The notes: a model not told the origin generated them from the sequence alone. DNA of 64,000 nucleotides from Rubrolithibacter danxiaensis (GCF_047272945.1 NZ_JBKOPS010000016.1:1-64000); one strand, 5' to 3'. Shown: positions 27,201 through 35,776, counted from the first letter of the stretch. Numbers and translations: made by a program.

Positions 27201-28504
27201 GGTTGAATCTTCTTTAACTCCTCTTCTTTAACCAGATCAGACTGAACGAAGAACCGTACCAGATTTTCAAGCTCTCCACCCATGTATTGAAACAGAATGG
27301 ATGTTTTTTTATCTCTTATCTGCTTCTGAATCTCGGTCGAATTATCTGTAATCTTTTTATAAAACTTTGTAAATAACTTATTCGCAGATTTTTTTGTGAA
27401 CAAATTATTTACAAGCGATAAAAAATCATAACCAGTATTTCCCTCAACAGTCCAGCTATCAGGCAAACTTTCTTTAGGTTCGAGTATCTTTTCAACCGCA
27501 ACATATTTATCGTCTCCAACCAAAGCTTTCAACTCCGTCAAATACTTTTCGGGATCAAAAAGTCCGTCAATATGATCAATTCTCAAACCGTTTATAATCC
27601 CTTCGTCAACAAGGCTTTTAATTAGCTTATGATACTCGTCAAAAACATTCTTATCCTGAATATTAATGCAAATCAATCCGTTTACTGTAAAAAACCTCCG
27701 GTAATTAATTTTCTTATCAGTTTCTGACCAGCGGCATAAATGATAATATTGTCCATCTGCCAATTCTTTTAAAAATGCCTGATCCTCATTTATTAATTCA
27801 ACGCAGCTTTGGATATAACTCTTGGTAAGTTCAATTTTATATAAAGAGGTTAGTTCAAGTAAAATTTCGTGCCACCGCTCGGAATAAGCTTTAGCATCTT
27901 CAATTTTTATAAGTAATTGAATTTGTTCCAGAAGCTGTTGAATAGCTTTGGGAATTTTATCTCCTTGTTGCAGAATAGCAGCATAAGAACGCGGGTTTAA
28001 GGGATACGTACTATCATAATAACTAAAAACAAACCTATCTTCATGATATTCTACCTTAAGCTCATTATTAGTTATTACCTCTTCTAAAGAGCTTCCTAAA
28101 AAAGGAACCATAATACGGCCCTGGTAAAGATTGCTTGTAATTGACGTATCGAAGAAAGTTGCGTAAACTGATTGAGGGCCTTTTTCCAGTACATCCATTA
28201 GCCAGGTGTTTTTTGGATGAAAAGCCATATGGTTGGGAACAATATCCTGCAACCAGTTTATATGTTGTTCCTTTAAAGCTGAATTTAAAGCACGTAACTC
28301 TTCCATCGATCCAATTTCAGGATTGATACGATGGGGATTTACTCCGTCATATCCATGTGTACTTCCGGGTACAGCTTCAAAAACCGGGGAAGCATAAACT
28401 GTGCTTACACCTAAAAGCCGGAGGTAGGAAATAATCTTTTCAAAATTTGCAAAGGTGAATTCTTTATGAAACTGTATCCGGTAAGTGGCTATTGGATTAA
28501 TCAT
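24293..28504 (-). CDS. treY-malQ: TreY-MalQ fusion: maltooligosyl trehalose synthase + 4-alpha-glucanotransferase
   Basis: A 1403-residue fusion. Residues 1 to about 890 are maltooligosyl trehalose synthase (GH13), which turns the reducing end of maltodextrins into a trehalose unit: nucleophile Asp310 in GLRIDHIDGL, acid Glu338 in VEKIL, and STHDTKRGED. Residues about 905-1403 are a full GH77 amylomaltase: start GILLSITSLPSSFGIGDLG, nucleophile Asp1200 in LLRLDHFRAF, acid Glu1247 in VAEDLGD, Asp1301 in GTHDNNT. Both halves keep their catalytic sites, so both should be active. It is the last gene of the treX-treZ-treY/malQ run; its ATG overlaps the treZ stop by four bases (ATGA), indicating coupled translation. 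There is no signal peptide. Confidence 0.95.
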   Translation of the reverse strand: MINPIATYRIQFHKEFTFANFEKIISYLRLLGVSTVYASPVFEAVPGSTHGYDGVNPHRINPEIGSMEELRALNSALKEQHINWLQDIVPNHMAFHPKNTWLMDVLEKGPQSVYATFFDTSITSNLYQGRIMVPFLGSSLEEVITNNELKVEYHEDRFVFSYYDSTYPLNPRSYAAILQQGDKIPKAIQQLLEQIQLLIKIEDAKAYSERWHEILLELTSLYKIELTKSYIQSCVELINEDQAFLKELADGQYYHLCRWSETDKKINYRRFFTVNGLICINIQDKNVFDEYHKLIKSLVDEGIINGLRIDHIDGLFDPEKYLTELKALVGDDKYVAVEKILEPKESLPDSWTVEGNTGYDFLSLVNNLFTKKSANKLFTKFYKKITDNSTEIQKQIRDKKTSILFQYMGGELENLVRFFVQSDLVKEEELKKIQPVLKDAIAQFLIHCPVYRYYGNSFPLKEEEATAIEKIFAQINKLQPELDQAIAVLEEVLIKKTRLGDTDFNKRALAFYQRCMQFTGPLMAKGIEDTLMYTYNRFIGHNEVGDSPEAFGISVENFHNSMIERQKKWLFSINSTSTHDTKRGEDVRARLNVLTELPEKWIKQAKEWQQLNAALKKNNAPDWNDEYFIYQTMLGAFPMQGQDQETFKQRLKEYLEKALREGKVRSNWSEPDLEYEEAVKNFIEQLFDQRKPFWKSFNQFYSSIADFGISNSLSQLILKFTCPGIPDVYQGTELWDLSLVDPDNRRPVDYQVREVWLKELQHGGSENFLQDLWQDRSSGKIKLWLTQILYNLRKENPTLFSDGSYIPLKIKGKLKKNVLAFLRQSGDRFYVIVVPLYLAGLCQKQEKDVLGLTWKNTRIILPESISLEWENILDGTKGQKDTEIPVKEIFKNLPFGILKLQKKNKTREAGILLSITSLPSSFGIGDLGPQAKEFARFLSRSKQTYWQLLPLNPTTTSNANSPYSSFSAMAGNTLLISPEKLVKDGLLTEKEVLKHCLPIGNYVDYKVANEVKLVLFEKAFQRFKSEENKLKPAFDEFCEKEKDWLSDFALYTILRDSHQGNPWFQWPDTYKNRETSALEKAEKHFKEELEKVKFLQFIFFKQWDELKAYCKDCDIKLFGDLPFYISYDSADVWANQSIFNLDENGKMTGVAGVPPDYFSENGQLWGMPTFRWDVLKEQGYDWWLKRLERNLQMYNLLRLDHFRAFADYWEVPAGEETAKNGSWQEGPGNEFFQAVKDKFGKLPFVAEDLGDINEKVHQLREKFALPGMKVLQFAFGNDAAESSNIPHNYTSNFVAYTGTHDNNTICGWYRTDADKQVKKRVNNYFGKKVISKTVNKDFARLAYSSVARIAILPLQDVIGLNEKSRMNTPGLTEGNWLWRFKAGQLTKKIEKRLRKWVELYNRG

Positions 28505-30336
28505 ACTGATTGATACATTATAATTGATTCAGGATGAACACGAATAACAGAATCACTACTCGCTGAATCAGGGGAAGCTTCCGGCCCTCTCCAACATGGT
28601 TCTGCCGAATCCAGTAATTTGTTCCATTGAAAAGCAAAATCAGGAAGCCGGATTTCCTGTTGAATATTTGAAAAATTCATTAAACAAATTACATGCTCCT
28701 GTTCAAACCAGCGATGCAGTATAAGCGTATTCTGTTCCTCATTAAATTTTACATCCAGTTTATCTCTATCTAAATGAGATAATGGAGCTATTTGTTTACG
28801 CAAACTGATTAAGTATTTATAATAATCAAAAAGCGATTTGTGAGGCTCCTGATTAAGTAAATGCCATTGAAGTTTAGATTCAAGAAAAGTTTTCTCATCT
28901 GTAGGATCGGGAGCTTCGCCCTGAGCATGAAAAGCCTTAAACTCTGCTTTTCTTCCTTCCCGAACAGCTTCGGCAAGATCAGGATCGGAATGATCAACAA
29001 AATACAGGAAAGGATGAGGTTCACTCCACTCCTCGCCCATAAACAACATGGGTAAATAAGGACTGCAAATTACAGCTGCAGCAAGCAGTTTCTGCATTTC
29101 ATAACTCACCAGCTGACTTGTACGCTCGCCGAGCATCCGGTTTCCAACCTGGTCATGATTCTGTGAAAAAACTACGAATTGCTTTCCGGGATTTTGCGAT
29201 GCAGGAATTCCGAATTTTTTATTGCGGTGAGGTGAATATTGCCCATCATACACATATGCGTCTTTATATGCTTTTGCCAACTGTTTAATTCCGTTAAAAT
29301 CAGAATAGTAGCCCGACCTGTCTCCACCTGCAGTAACTCTAAGTGCATGATGAAATTCATCAATCCACTGCGCATCCATTCCATACCCATGTTCCTCGAG
29401 TGGATTTATAAAACGAGGATCATTCAGATCCAGTTCTGTTATCAGATAATGTTTTGTTCCGGAAAACTGCATAAGCCGGTTAACACTTTCTTTTATTTCC
29501 CGCAGAATATGAACCGGACTGAAGTCTTTAATAGCATGAACAGCATCAAGGCGTAAGGCATCAATATGAAAATCCCGAAACCACATCAAGGCATTTTCAA
29601 TAAAATATTCTCTTACTCCATCACACCAGGCATCATCAAAGTTCAATGCATTTCCCCATGGAGTATGGTACTTATCTGTGAAATAAGGCCCAAATTCTCC
29701 TAAATAATTACCTTCGGGACCCAAATGATTATAAACCACATCCAGTATGACGGCTATTCCTTTGGCATGGCAGGTATTTACCAACTGCTGTAAACCCTGA
29801 GCTCCGCCGTACGAATTTTGAATAGCGAAAGGAAAAACCCCGTCGTAACCCCAGTTTCTGCTGCCGGAAAACTGAGCTACAGGCATGATTTCGATGGCTG
29901 TTATACCTAAATCTTTTAAATAATCCAGCTGTTCTTCAATTCCGGCAAAAGTTCCGTTTTCTGTAAATGTGCCAGTATGGAGTTCATAAATAATATATTC
30001 TTCAAGTGCATAATTCTGCCATTGCTGATCGGTCCATTTAAATGCGGTTAAGTCAAACACTTCTGAATAACCGTGTACTCCATCAGGCTGACTCACTGTA
30101 GCAGGGTCTGGCAATGCCTTTCCATCAACGGTGATTTTGTACCGGTCTCCCGGCTCTAACCCCGAGTCGGCCAGTAACCAATACCCATAATCTGTTTTAT
30201 TAAATGGCCGAGACTCTTTTTTCTGAAAAACAGTTAGTTCAACCTTTTCTGCCACAGGAGCCCACACTTTCGCCACAGCACTTCCATCAATAAAATTTAC
30301 ACCTACCGTTCTTCTCTTTACGTCCAGTAAATCCAT
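28501..30336 (-). CDS. treZ: Malto-oligosyltrehalose trehalohydrolase
   Basis: A 611-residue GH13 enzyme that releases trehalose from maltooligosyl trehalose made by TreY. An N-terminal beta domain (about 1-100) precedes the barrel. Catalytic residues are Asp264 in ALRLDAVHA, Glu301 in LITELDLND and the Asp of SQNHDQVGNR; VEYIL-type plant or branching motifs are absent, and the DxxG and NHLGPEGNYL phrases match TreZ. Length fits the family. It starts six bases after glgX and overlaps treY-malQ by four bases, making the middle gene of a tight operon. It is cytosolic. Confidence 0.94.
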   Translation of the reverse strand: MDLLDVKRRTVGVNFIDGSAVAKVWAPVAEKVELTVFQKKESRPFNKTDYGYWLLADSGLEPGDRYKITVDGKALPDPATVSQPDGVHGYSEVFDLTAFKWTDQQWQNYALEEYIIYELHTGTFTENGTFAGIEEQLDYLKDLGITAIEIMPVAQFSGSRNWGYDGVFPFAIQNSYGGAQGLQQLVNTCHAKGIAVILDVVYNHLGPEGNYLGEFGPYFTDKYHTPWGNALNFDDAWCDGVREYFIENALMWFRDFHIDALRLDAVHAIKDFSPVHILREIKESVNRLMQFSGTKHYLITELDLNDPRFINPLEEHGYGMDAQWIDEFHHALRVTAGGDRSGYYSDFNGIKQLAKAYKDAYVYDGQYSPHRNKKFGIPASQNPGKQFVVFSQNHDQVGNRMLGERTSQLVSYEMQKLLAAAVICSPYLPMLFMGEEWSEPHPFLYFVDHSDPDLAEAVREGRKAEFKAFHAQGEAPDPTDEKTFLESKLQWHLLNQEPHKSLFDYYKYLISLRKQIAPLSHLDRDKLDVKFNEEQNTLILHRWFEQEHVICLMNFSNIQQEIRLPDFAFQWNKLLDSAEPCWRGPEASPDSASSDSVIRVHPESIIMYQSV

Positions 30337-30342
30337 TGCTGT

Positions 30343-32469
30343 TTAATGAAGTGGCTGTTTAAACACTGCAATTGAACGGCTTTCTACCTTAACCGAATCC
30401 TGAGGTTTCAACTCATCCCCCTGTTCAGTTACCATATTTTCGCTGGTGTCCAGCACTTTCAGCCATTTACTTCCGTATTTTTCTCCTGGCAAACTGAAGT
30501 TTAGCGGTTCGTGATGAGCATTAAATATTACATAAAAACTATCGTCGAGTATAAGTTCACCCTTTGGCCCTAAATGCTTTATTCCTCTTCCGTTAAGATA
30601 AACTCCTAAAGATTTTGCAAAATGCTGATTCCAGTTTTCCTCGCTCATTTCAGAACCATTTGGCAGGAACCAGACAATGTCTTCTACGCCTATTCCTTTT
30701 ATAGGCTGGCCCTGAAACCATCTTCTTCTTCTGAAAACAGGATGCAGTTTGCGCAGGAAGATAAGTTTTTGCGTAAATTCAAGAAGCTCTTTATCGGCCT
30801 GCTGCCAGTTGAGCCAGGAAATTTCATTATCCTGGCAGTAAGCATTGTTATTACCTTTTTGAGTACGGCCAATCTCATCGCCGCACAGCATCATTGGAAC
30901 ACCCTGAGAGAGGAACAAGGTAGTTAAAAAATTACGCTGCTGTTTTTTACGCAATTCCTGTACTACAATGTCGTCCGTTTCTCCTTCGGCACCGCAATTC
31001 CAGGAACGGTTGTGGCTTTCACCATCCTTGTTTCCTTCTCCATTGGCTTCATTGTGCTTCTCATTGTACGACACAAGATCTTTTAATGTAAAGCCATCGT
31101 GTGCCGTTACAAAATTTATACTTGCTGTTGGCAAACGGTAATCGTTTTTATACAGATCCGAACTTCCGGTAAAACGTTCGGCAAATTCTCCAAGAATACT
31201 GTCTTCACCACGCCAGTAATCACGAATGCTGTCTCTGTATTTTCCGTTCCACTCTGCCCATCCCTGTGGAAATTTTCCTACCTGGTAACCGCCTTCACCA
31301 ATATCCCATGGTTCGGCAATCAGTTTAACCTGCGAAATAACCGGATCCTGATGAATGATATCAAAGAAAGAACCCAAACGGTCTACTTCATGAAGTTCCC
31401 GGGCCAGAGTAGCAGCCAGATCAAAACGGAAACCATCCACATGCATCTCTAAAATCCAGTATCTAAGGCTGTCCATTATCAACCGCAGTACGCTGGGCAT
31501 TTGTGCATTTAATGTATTACCCGTGCCTGTATAATCCATATAATAGCGTTTATCTTCTGTTAAACGATAATAAGACGCGTTATCAATTCCTTTAAAAGAG
31601 AGTGTTGGGCCCAGGTGGTTTCCTTCTCCCGTATGGTTATAAACCACATCCAGAATTACTTCTATCCCGGCTTTATGCAGTTCTTTAACCATGTTCTTAA
31701 ATTCAACAACTTGTTCGCCAAGAACACTGCCGCTTGAATAACGCACATCGGGTGCAAAAAATCCAATGGTATTGTATCCCCAGTAATTGCTCAAATCCTT
31801 TTCCTGAAGATACCTGTCGAGAATAAAATGATGCACAGGCATTAATTCAACAGCGGTAATTCCCAGATCTTTTAAATAATTGATAGTTACCGGATGTGCA
31901 AGAGCCGCGTAAGTACCTCGTATTTTTTCGGGAATATCCGGATGAAGATTGGTAAACCCTTTTACATGCGTTTCATAAATAATGGTTTTATGGTAAGGAA
32001 TCTGCAAGGGTTTATCATTCTCCCAATCAAAGCCAGGATCAATTACTACTGATTTAGGAATAAAAGGAGCGCTGTCTGTATTGCTGAAACTTAGATCACC
32101 ATCCGGATGATTCAGTTCGTAACCAAACAGCGAATCGTGCCAGTTAATGGTTCCCGCAATTGCTTTTGCATAAGGGTCAATTAATAGTTTATTAGGATTG
32201 AAACGGTGGCCGTTTTCAGGTTCATAAGGTCCGTAAACCCGGTATCCATACAGCTGTCCGGGATTGATGCCCGGAACATACACATGCCAAACGTGGTGTG
32301 AAACTTCTTTTATTCTGATTTTAACTGACTCAACGTCATCTTCAGTAGAATTAAATAAACATAGATCTACCCCTGTTGCATTTTCTGCAAAAAGTGCAAA
32401 ATTAACTCCTTCCCCATCCCATGTTGCTCCCAAGGGATACGGTTTTCCCGGATAAACAATTGTATTCAT
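30343..32469 (-). CDS. glgX: Glycogen debranching enzyme GlgX/TreX
   Basis: A 708-residue GH13_11 debranching enzyme that cuts alpha-1,6 links in glycogen or limit dextrins. A CBM48-like N-terminal module (GATWDGEGVNFALFAENATGVDLCLF) leads into the barrel with Asp350 in GFRFDLAATL, Glu386 in LIAEPWDIG and Asp458 in VTAHDGFTL. In operons with treY and treZ this enzyme is called TreX and feeds linear maltodextrin to TreY. It is the first of the three tightly linked genes; 114 bases separate it from phzF upstream, and no consensus promoter was seen in that gap. It is cytosolic. Confidence 0.94.
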   Translation of the reverse strand: MNTIVYPGKPYPLGATWDGEGVNFALFAENATGVDLCLFNSTEDDVESVKIRIKEVSHHVWHVYVPGINPGQLYGYRVYGPYEPENGHRFNPNKLLIDPYAKAIAGTINWHDSLFGYELNHPDGDLSFSNTDSAPFIPKSVVIDPGFDWENDKPLQIPYHKTIIYETHVKGFTNLHPDIPEKIRGTYAALAHPVTINYLKDLGITAVELMPVHHFILDRYLQEKDLSNYWGYNTIGFFAPDVRYSSGSVLGEQVVEFKNMVKELHKAGIEVILDVVYNHTGEGNHLGPTLSFKGIDNASYYRLTEDKRYYMDYTGTGNTLNAQMPSVLRLIMDSLRYWILEMHVDGFRFDLAATLARELHEVDRLGSFFDIIHQDPVISQVKLIAEPWDIGEGGYQVGKFPQGWAEWNGKYRDSIRDYWRGEDSILGEFAERFTGSSDLYKNDYRLPTASINFVTAHDGFTLKDLVSYNEKHNEANGEGNKDGESHNRSWNCGAEGETDDIVVQELRKKQQRNFLTTLFLSQGVPMMLCGDEIGRTQKGNNNAYCQDNEISWLNWQQADKELLEFTQKLIFLRKLHPVFRRRRWFQGQPIKGIGVEDIVWFLPNGSEMSEENWNQHFAKSLGVYLNGRGIKHLGPKGELILDDSFYVIFNAHHEPLNFSLPGEKYGSKWLKVLDTSENMVTEQGDELKPQDSVKVESRSIAVFKQPLH

Positions 32470-32583
32470 ATGGCTTGTAAAGCGTCAAGCCTGTGAAAAT
32501 GTTTTTTATAAAAATTTAAAATTTTATTAAGATACCCGGTTACACTTCAAATAAAGATTTTGTCATTCAGGTTTACAAGAAGC

Positions 32584-33369
32584 TTACAGTACAAATAATC
32601 CTTTTATAACAGTAACTGCTTTTCCGGCCATTAATACCCGGTCGCCATCGAGCTGAACGTTTAGCTCTCCTCCACGTGATGATGCCTGGTAGGCAAACAT
32701 TTCTGTTTTATTCAGCTTTTCTGCCCAATATGGAACAAGTCCGCAATGCGAAGAACCCGTAACAGGATCTTCATCAACGCCATGAGCACCAGCAAAAGAA
32801 CGTGAATAAAAATCGTATCTATCGTCGCCTTTGCTTGTAACTACAACCATTTCATTTCTTCTCAGCGCATCAAAATCCGGTGTTAATCCCGATAATTCCT
32901 GTGTAGATGAAAGCTCTGCTATAAAACGATCTTTTGCATACACTACATGTACAGGTTTTGCGTTTAACGCCTTATCAATCCAGGCAGGATATTCTACCGG
33001 GGTTATTGATGATGCCGGAAAGTTCAGCTGAATCCACTCATTACGCTTTGTTGCGGTTAATATCCCGCTTCGTGTGTAAAAATTAGCAGTTTCGCTTTCA
33101 GATAAAATTCCTTCCTGCCAAAGTATATGGGCACTGGCTAAAGTTGCATGACCACATAAATTAACCTCAACTGTTGGTGTAAACCAGCGCAAATTAAAAC
33201 CATCTTCTCTTTTACTAACGAAAGCTGTTTCTGCAAGATTATTCTCAAAGGCAATTTGCTGCATCGTCTTTTCATCAAGTTCTTCATCCAGAATACAAAT
33301 TGCTGCCGGATTTCCTTTAAACGGTGTATTGGTAAAGGCATCAGCCTGAAAAAAATTCAACTGTTTCAT
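32584..33369 (-). CDS. PhzF-family isomerase/epimerase-like protein
   Basis: A 261-residue PhzF-family protein. The family start QADAFTNTPFKGNPAAIC is exact, and LCGHATLASAHIL and DEDPVTGSSHCGLVPYW carry the usual conserved His, Asp and Gly residues. The catalytic Glu (Glu45 in PhzF) appears in ENNLAETAFV. The fold is diaminopimelate-epimerase-like. True PhzF acts in phenazine synthesis, but no other phenazine gene is present, so this is one of the many housekeeping relatives of unknown substrate. It lies between the GH16 gene (28 bases upstream) and glgX on one strand. Confidence 0.87.
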   Translation of the reverse strand: MKQLNFFQADAFTNTPFKGNPAAICILDEELDEKTMQQIAFENNLAETAFVSKREDGFNLRWFTPTVEVNLCGHATLASAHILWQEGILSESETANFYTRSGILTATKRNEWIQLNFPASSITPVEYPAWIDKALNAKPVHVVYAKDRFIAELSSTQELSGLTPDFDALRRNEMVVVTSKGDDRYDFYSRSFAGAHGVDEDPVTGSSHCGLVPYWAEKLNKTEMFAYQASSRGGELNVQLDGDRVLMAGKAVTVIKGLFVL

Positions 33370-33396
33370 AAATAGATACTTGGTTTTTAATGTCTG

Positions 33397-34287
33397 CTAA
33401 TCAGCTTGAGTTACTTTAACCCAATCTACCAGTACTTTTGCTTTTCCGCTTTTAATTAATTCAAGTGTAGATTCCGGAATTCCGTTATAAGGAGTTTTTA
33501 TGCCATTCGTTTTGTAGGGATATGCTCCGCCAAGTGCCAGATTTACAATGATGTACTTTGGATTATCAAATGCCCACTTGCCATAATTTTCTACCATCGG
33601 ACGGGTAACCCTGTAAAAAAGTTCGCCATCTACTTTAAAGAGCAGGGCATCTTTAGTCCAGTCTACAGAATAAACGTGCCATTGTGTTACATCCTTACCG
33701 GGTTTAAAAAATACTTTATTAACTAAGGGAGTTTCGCCAAAATAGCCAGGGCCATGTAAAGCAGCTCCAGCCCAATCTGCCTCACCTACATTTTCCATTA
33801 TATCAATTTCTCCTGTCTCAGGCCAATTTCCTCCACCTAAAAGCCAGAAAGCAGGCCAGAAACCAGACCCGGCAGGAAGTTTCATCCGTGCAGCAGCTGT
33901 ACCATAGGTAAACTCAACCTTATTCCTGGTATTAATTCTTCCGGAAATAAAATCAAACTTCTGCCCGTCGAAAGTTTTAAAACCCGGTGTATATTTCGGC
34001 TCAATCACTAATGCTCCATTTTTTGCTCCCGCAGCTTCTGCACCCTTAACAAAGTAGATGGTAGCCAAAGAATCCACATAAGCCTGTTGCTCATTATTTA
34101 CATGGAATCCGGTAACAATCACGTTCCATTTAGAGCGATCTAAGCTATTTCCGGAAAAGTCATCGAAAAAAACTACTTTTTCGCCAGAAGATTTTTCATT
34201 TTTACTACCAGAGTTTTGTGCTCTTGAAACTACAGTGAAAAAAGAAGCACTTAATGTTAACGAATATATAATCAGTTTTTTACGCAT
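33397..34287 (-). CDS. Exported GH16 glucanase
   Basis: A 296-residue glycoside hydrolase of family 16. Residues 1-23 are a signal peptide (IIYSLTLSASFFTVVSRAQ). The catalytic motif EIDIME is at 160-165, with nucleophile Glu160, helper Asp162 and acid/base Glu165. GFWPAFWLLGG just before it and FDNPKYIIVNLALGGAYPY after it are typical of laminarinase-type beta-1,3(4)-glucanases. It should cut beta-glucan outside the cytoplasm. It is the first gene of a minus-strand run (GH16, phzF, glgX, treZ, treY-malQ), though its link to the intracellular alpha-glucan genes may be only positional. Confidence 0.88.
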   Translation of the reverse strand: MRKKLIIYSLTLSASFFTVVSRAQNSGSKNEKSSGEKVVFFDDFSGNSLDRSKWNVIVTGFHVNNEQQAYVDSLATIYFVKGAEAAGAKNGALVIEPKYTPGFKTFDGQKFDFISGRINTRNKVEFTYGTAAARMKLPAGSGFWPAFWLLGGGNWPETGEIDIMENVGEADWAGAALHGPGYFGETPLVNKVFFKPGKDVTQWHVYSVDWTKDALLFKVDGELFYRVTRPMVENYGKWAFDNPKYIIVNLALGGAYPYKTNGIKTPYNGIPESTLELIKSGKAKVLVDWVKVTQAD

Positions 34288-34411
34288 ATTTCATTATTTT
34301 GAAGCTAAAATAGTTTTTAAAACAGATATTCAATTATAAGATAAATAAATATACTTCGGGTTTGATCTTTATTTGAAAAAATCTATGCTATAAATTACGC
34401 TAATTCTTTCA

Positions 34412-35113
34412 TTGATCTTTCTGTTAGCAGGGTTTTTAGTTAATAAAGAAAATGCAAAATATATCCTTTCGGGCTACAATACAATGAGTGAGGAAGAAAG
34501 AAGAAAGTATAACCTGGAGGCATTTCTCATATTCTATAGGCATTTTCATCTTTTTCTTTCAGTATCTCTTTTAGTAACCGGATTGCTGCTGGATCTCTTT
34601 TATAAAAATGCAGGTGGCATATTTATTGTCCTCTATCCCCTTCTATGCTATTGTTATTTTATATGGAGAGCGCAAGCTTATAATCTCAACAAAAGTAAAG
34701 TAAAAAGGCATTTAACTAATGGCGTGATTTTTCTCCTTCTGTTTGCTATTTTTTCTTTAGCCGCACTTTTTTGTTACAGCATGTCTCAAAATACCGTGCT
34801 AATTAAAGGGAATGTTATTGAAATAACAGGAATGTATGGAGAAAGCCTGCAAAGCAACAGAATAAGATCAGTAGAAATAGTACATCAATTACCCGGAATA
34901 AATTTTAAAACAAATGGGTTTGCACTTGGAGATTATAAAAAAGGAAATTTCAGAACTCAAACAGGAAAAGTAGTAACATTACTGGTCGATGAAACCGCTA
35001 AGCCATATTTAAAAATAGTAACGGATAAAAAAGAAATCTTTCTGAGTTCTTCAAAAATAAATGCGGCTGACCTATATCATAAATTAAATAAGAGTATTCC
35101 TAAGTATAGGTAA
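34412..35113 (+). CDS. DUF3784 and bacterial PH-domain membrane protein
   Basis: A 233-residue protein if read from TTG 34412. The N-terminal half is DUF3784: a first membrane helix, then KYILSGYNTMSEEERRKYN and two more helices (to about 80), followed by a span near 105-125. The C-terminal half (about 130-225) is a bacterial pleckstrin-homology-like beta domain. In frame, an ATG at 34385 is followed two codons later by TAA (34391-34393); reading through that stop would give a complete first helix as in relatives. So either an ATT/TTG start is used or the gene carries a nonsense mutation. The function of DUF3784 proteins is unknown. Confidence 0.7.
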   Translation: MIFLLAGFLVNKENAKYILSGYNTMSEEERRKYNLEAFLIFYRHFHLFLSVSLLVTGLLLDLFYKNAGGIFIVLYPLLCYCYFIWRAQAYNLNKSKVKRHLTNGVIFLLLFAIFSLAALFCYSMSQNTVLIKGNVIEITGMYGESLQSNRIRSVEIVHQLPGINFKTNGFALGDYKKGNFRTQTGKVVTLLVDETAKPYLKIVTDKKEIFLSSSKINAADLYHKLNKSIPKYR

Positions 35114-35173
35114 TGCTATTAAAATTCTCTCAAACTTAATCTAAATACGCTTGTTCAGAATAAAAACGGTAAA

Positions 35174-35344
35174 ATGGCTTTTAAATTCAGCGATAGGGTA
35201 ATAACAAACGACGGCAAAACTGGCATTGTGCAGGAAGACCAGGAAGAAGGATCAAAAGATGTTAAGATTCTAATAGAAGGCGATGATTTTGCCCACATAT
35301 ATAAAGAAGACGACCTTAAAAAAGATCCTCACCAGGTGGATTAA
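35174..35344 (+). CDS. Small protein, 56 aa, SH3-like
   Basis: A 56-residue ATG frame (MAFKFSDRVITNDGKTGIVQ...). The opening F-DRV-TNDGKTGIV pattern resembles the small beta-barrel found at the start of DUF2027/KOW-like proteins (compare GDFVRFVDERREGYV at 15458). The rest is acidic and ends DPHQVD. There is no signal peptide. The consistent beta pattern and good codon character suggest a real gene missed by length cut-offs; the function is unknown. Confidence 0.55.
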   Translation: MAFKFSDRVITNDGKTGIVQEDQEEGSKDVKILIEGDDFAHIYKEDDLKKDPHQVD

Positions 35345-35391
35345 TTAAAAATTAAAATATAAGCCTCCGAAACAGACAACTACTTAGGGCT

Positions 35392-35499
35392 TTAATTTAA
35401 AGCCCCGCGGTTAACAGCTTCCAGCAACATAAAATACGCATATAGAAGAAATGCCGCGAGCAATATCGCGAAAGAATAAAAAATAACTTTTTGTGTCAT
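35392..35499 (-). CDS. Putative 35-aa membrane peptide
   Basis: A 35-codon ATG frame (MTQKVIFYSFAILLAAFLLY...) with a short basic start, one hydrophobic span of about 22 residues and a polar tail EAVNRGALN. A short hairpin (35387-35405) covers its stop codon. This is the usual shape of a small membrane protein. It is convergent with the 56-residue gene at 35174. No family is known to me. Confidence 0.4.
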   Translation of the reverse strand: MTQKVIFYSFAILLAAFLLYAYFMLLEAVNRGALN

Positions 35500-35581
35500 A
35501 AACAGATGTTTGATAGATTCTACCTAAACATCTGCAATAGAAAAAAGTTTTCTTCCTGTTTAAAAAAATAAAATTACCGAT

Positions 35582-35776
35582 CTACTGATTTCCGTTTGCG
35601 GAAGAATCTGTGACTGTAGAGCCGGTATCAACCATACTTCCGCTGGTATCAGTTCCTGCACCTATTGAAGTTGAATCACCGGTATCGCCAGTAGAAGTAT
35701 TTTGCGAATTTGAACTGCAACCCGCTAGTACAAAAGAAAAAGCCAGGGCAGCAAAAACAGGTTTTAAATTTTTCAT
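35582..35776 (-). CDS. Small low-complexity lipoprotein, 64 aa
   Basis: A 64-residue lipoprotein with a good signal (KPVFAALAFSFVLAGC, lipobox LAGC, acceptor Cys20). The mature part is 45 residues made nearly only of Ser, Thr, Gly, Asp and Asn, with a repeated DTG/TDS pattern and no hydrophobic core. It is probably a disordered surface or periplasmic lipoprotein. The ATG start is clear. The function is unknown; small lipoproteins of this kind are common in Bacteroidota. Confidence 0.65.
   Translation of the reverse strand: MKNLKPVFAALAFSFVLAGCSSNSQNTSTGDTGDSTSIGAGTDTSGSMVDTGSTVTDSSANGNQ

Noticed and set aside
32584..33369. Phenazine biosynthesis locus
   Set aside because: Only a PhzF-family gene is present; no other phz gene in the window, and PhzF relatives are widespread.
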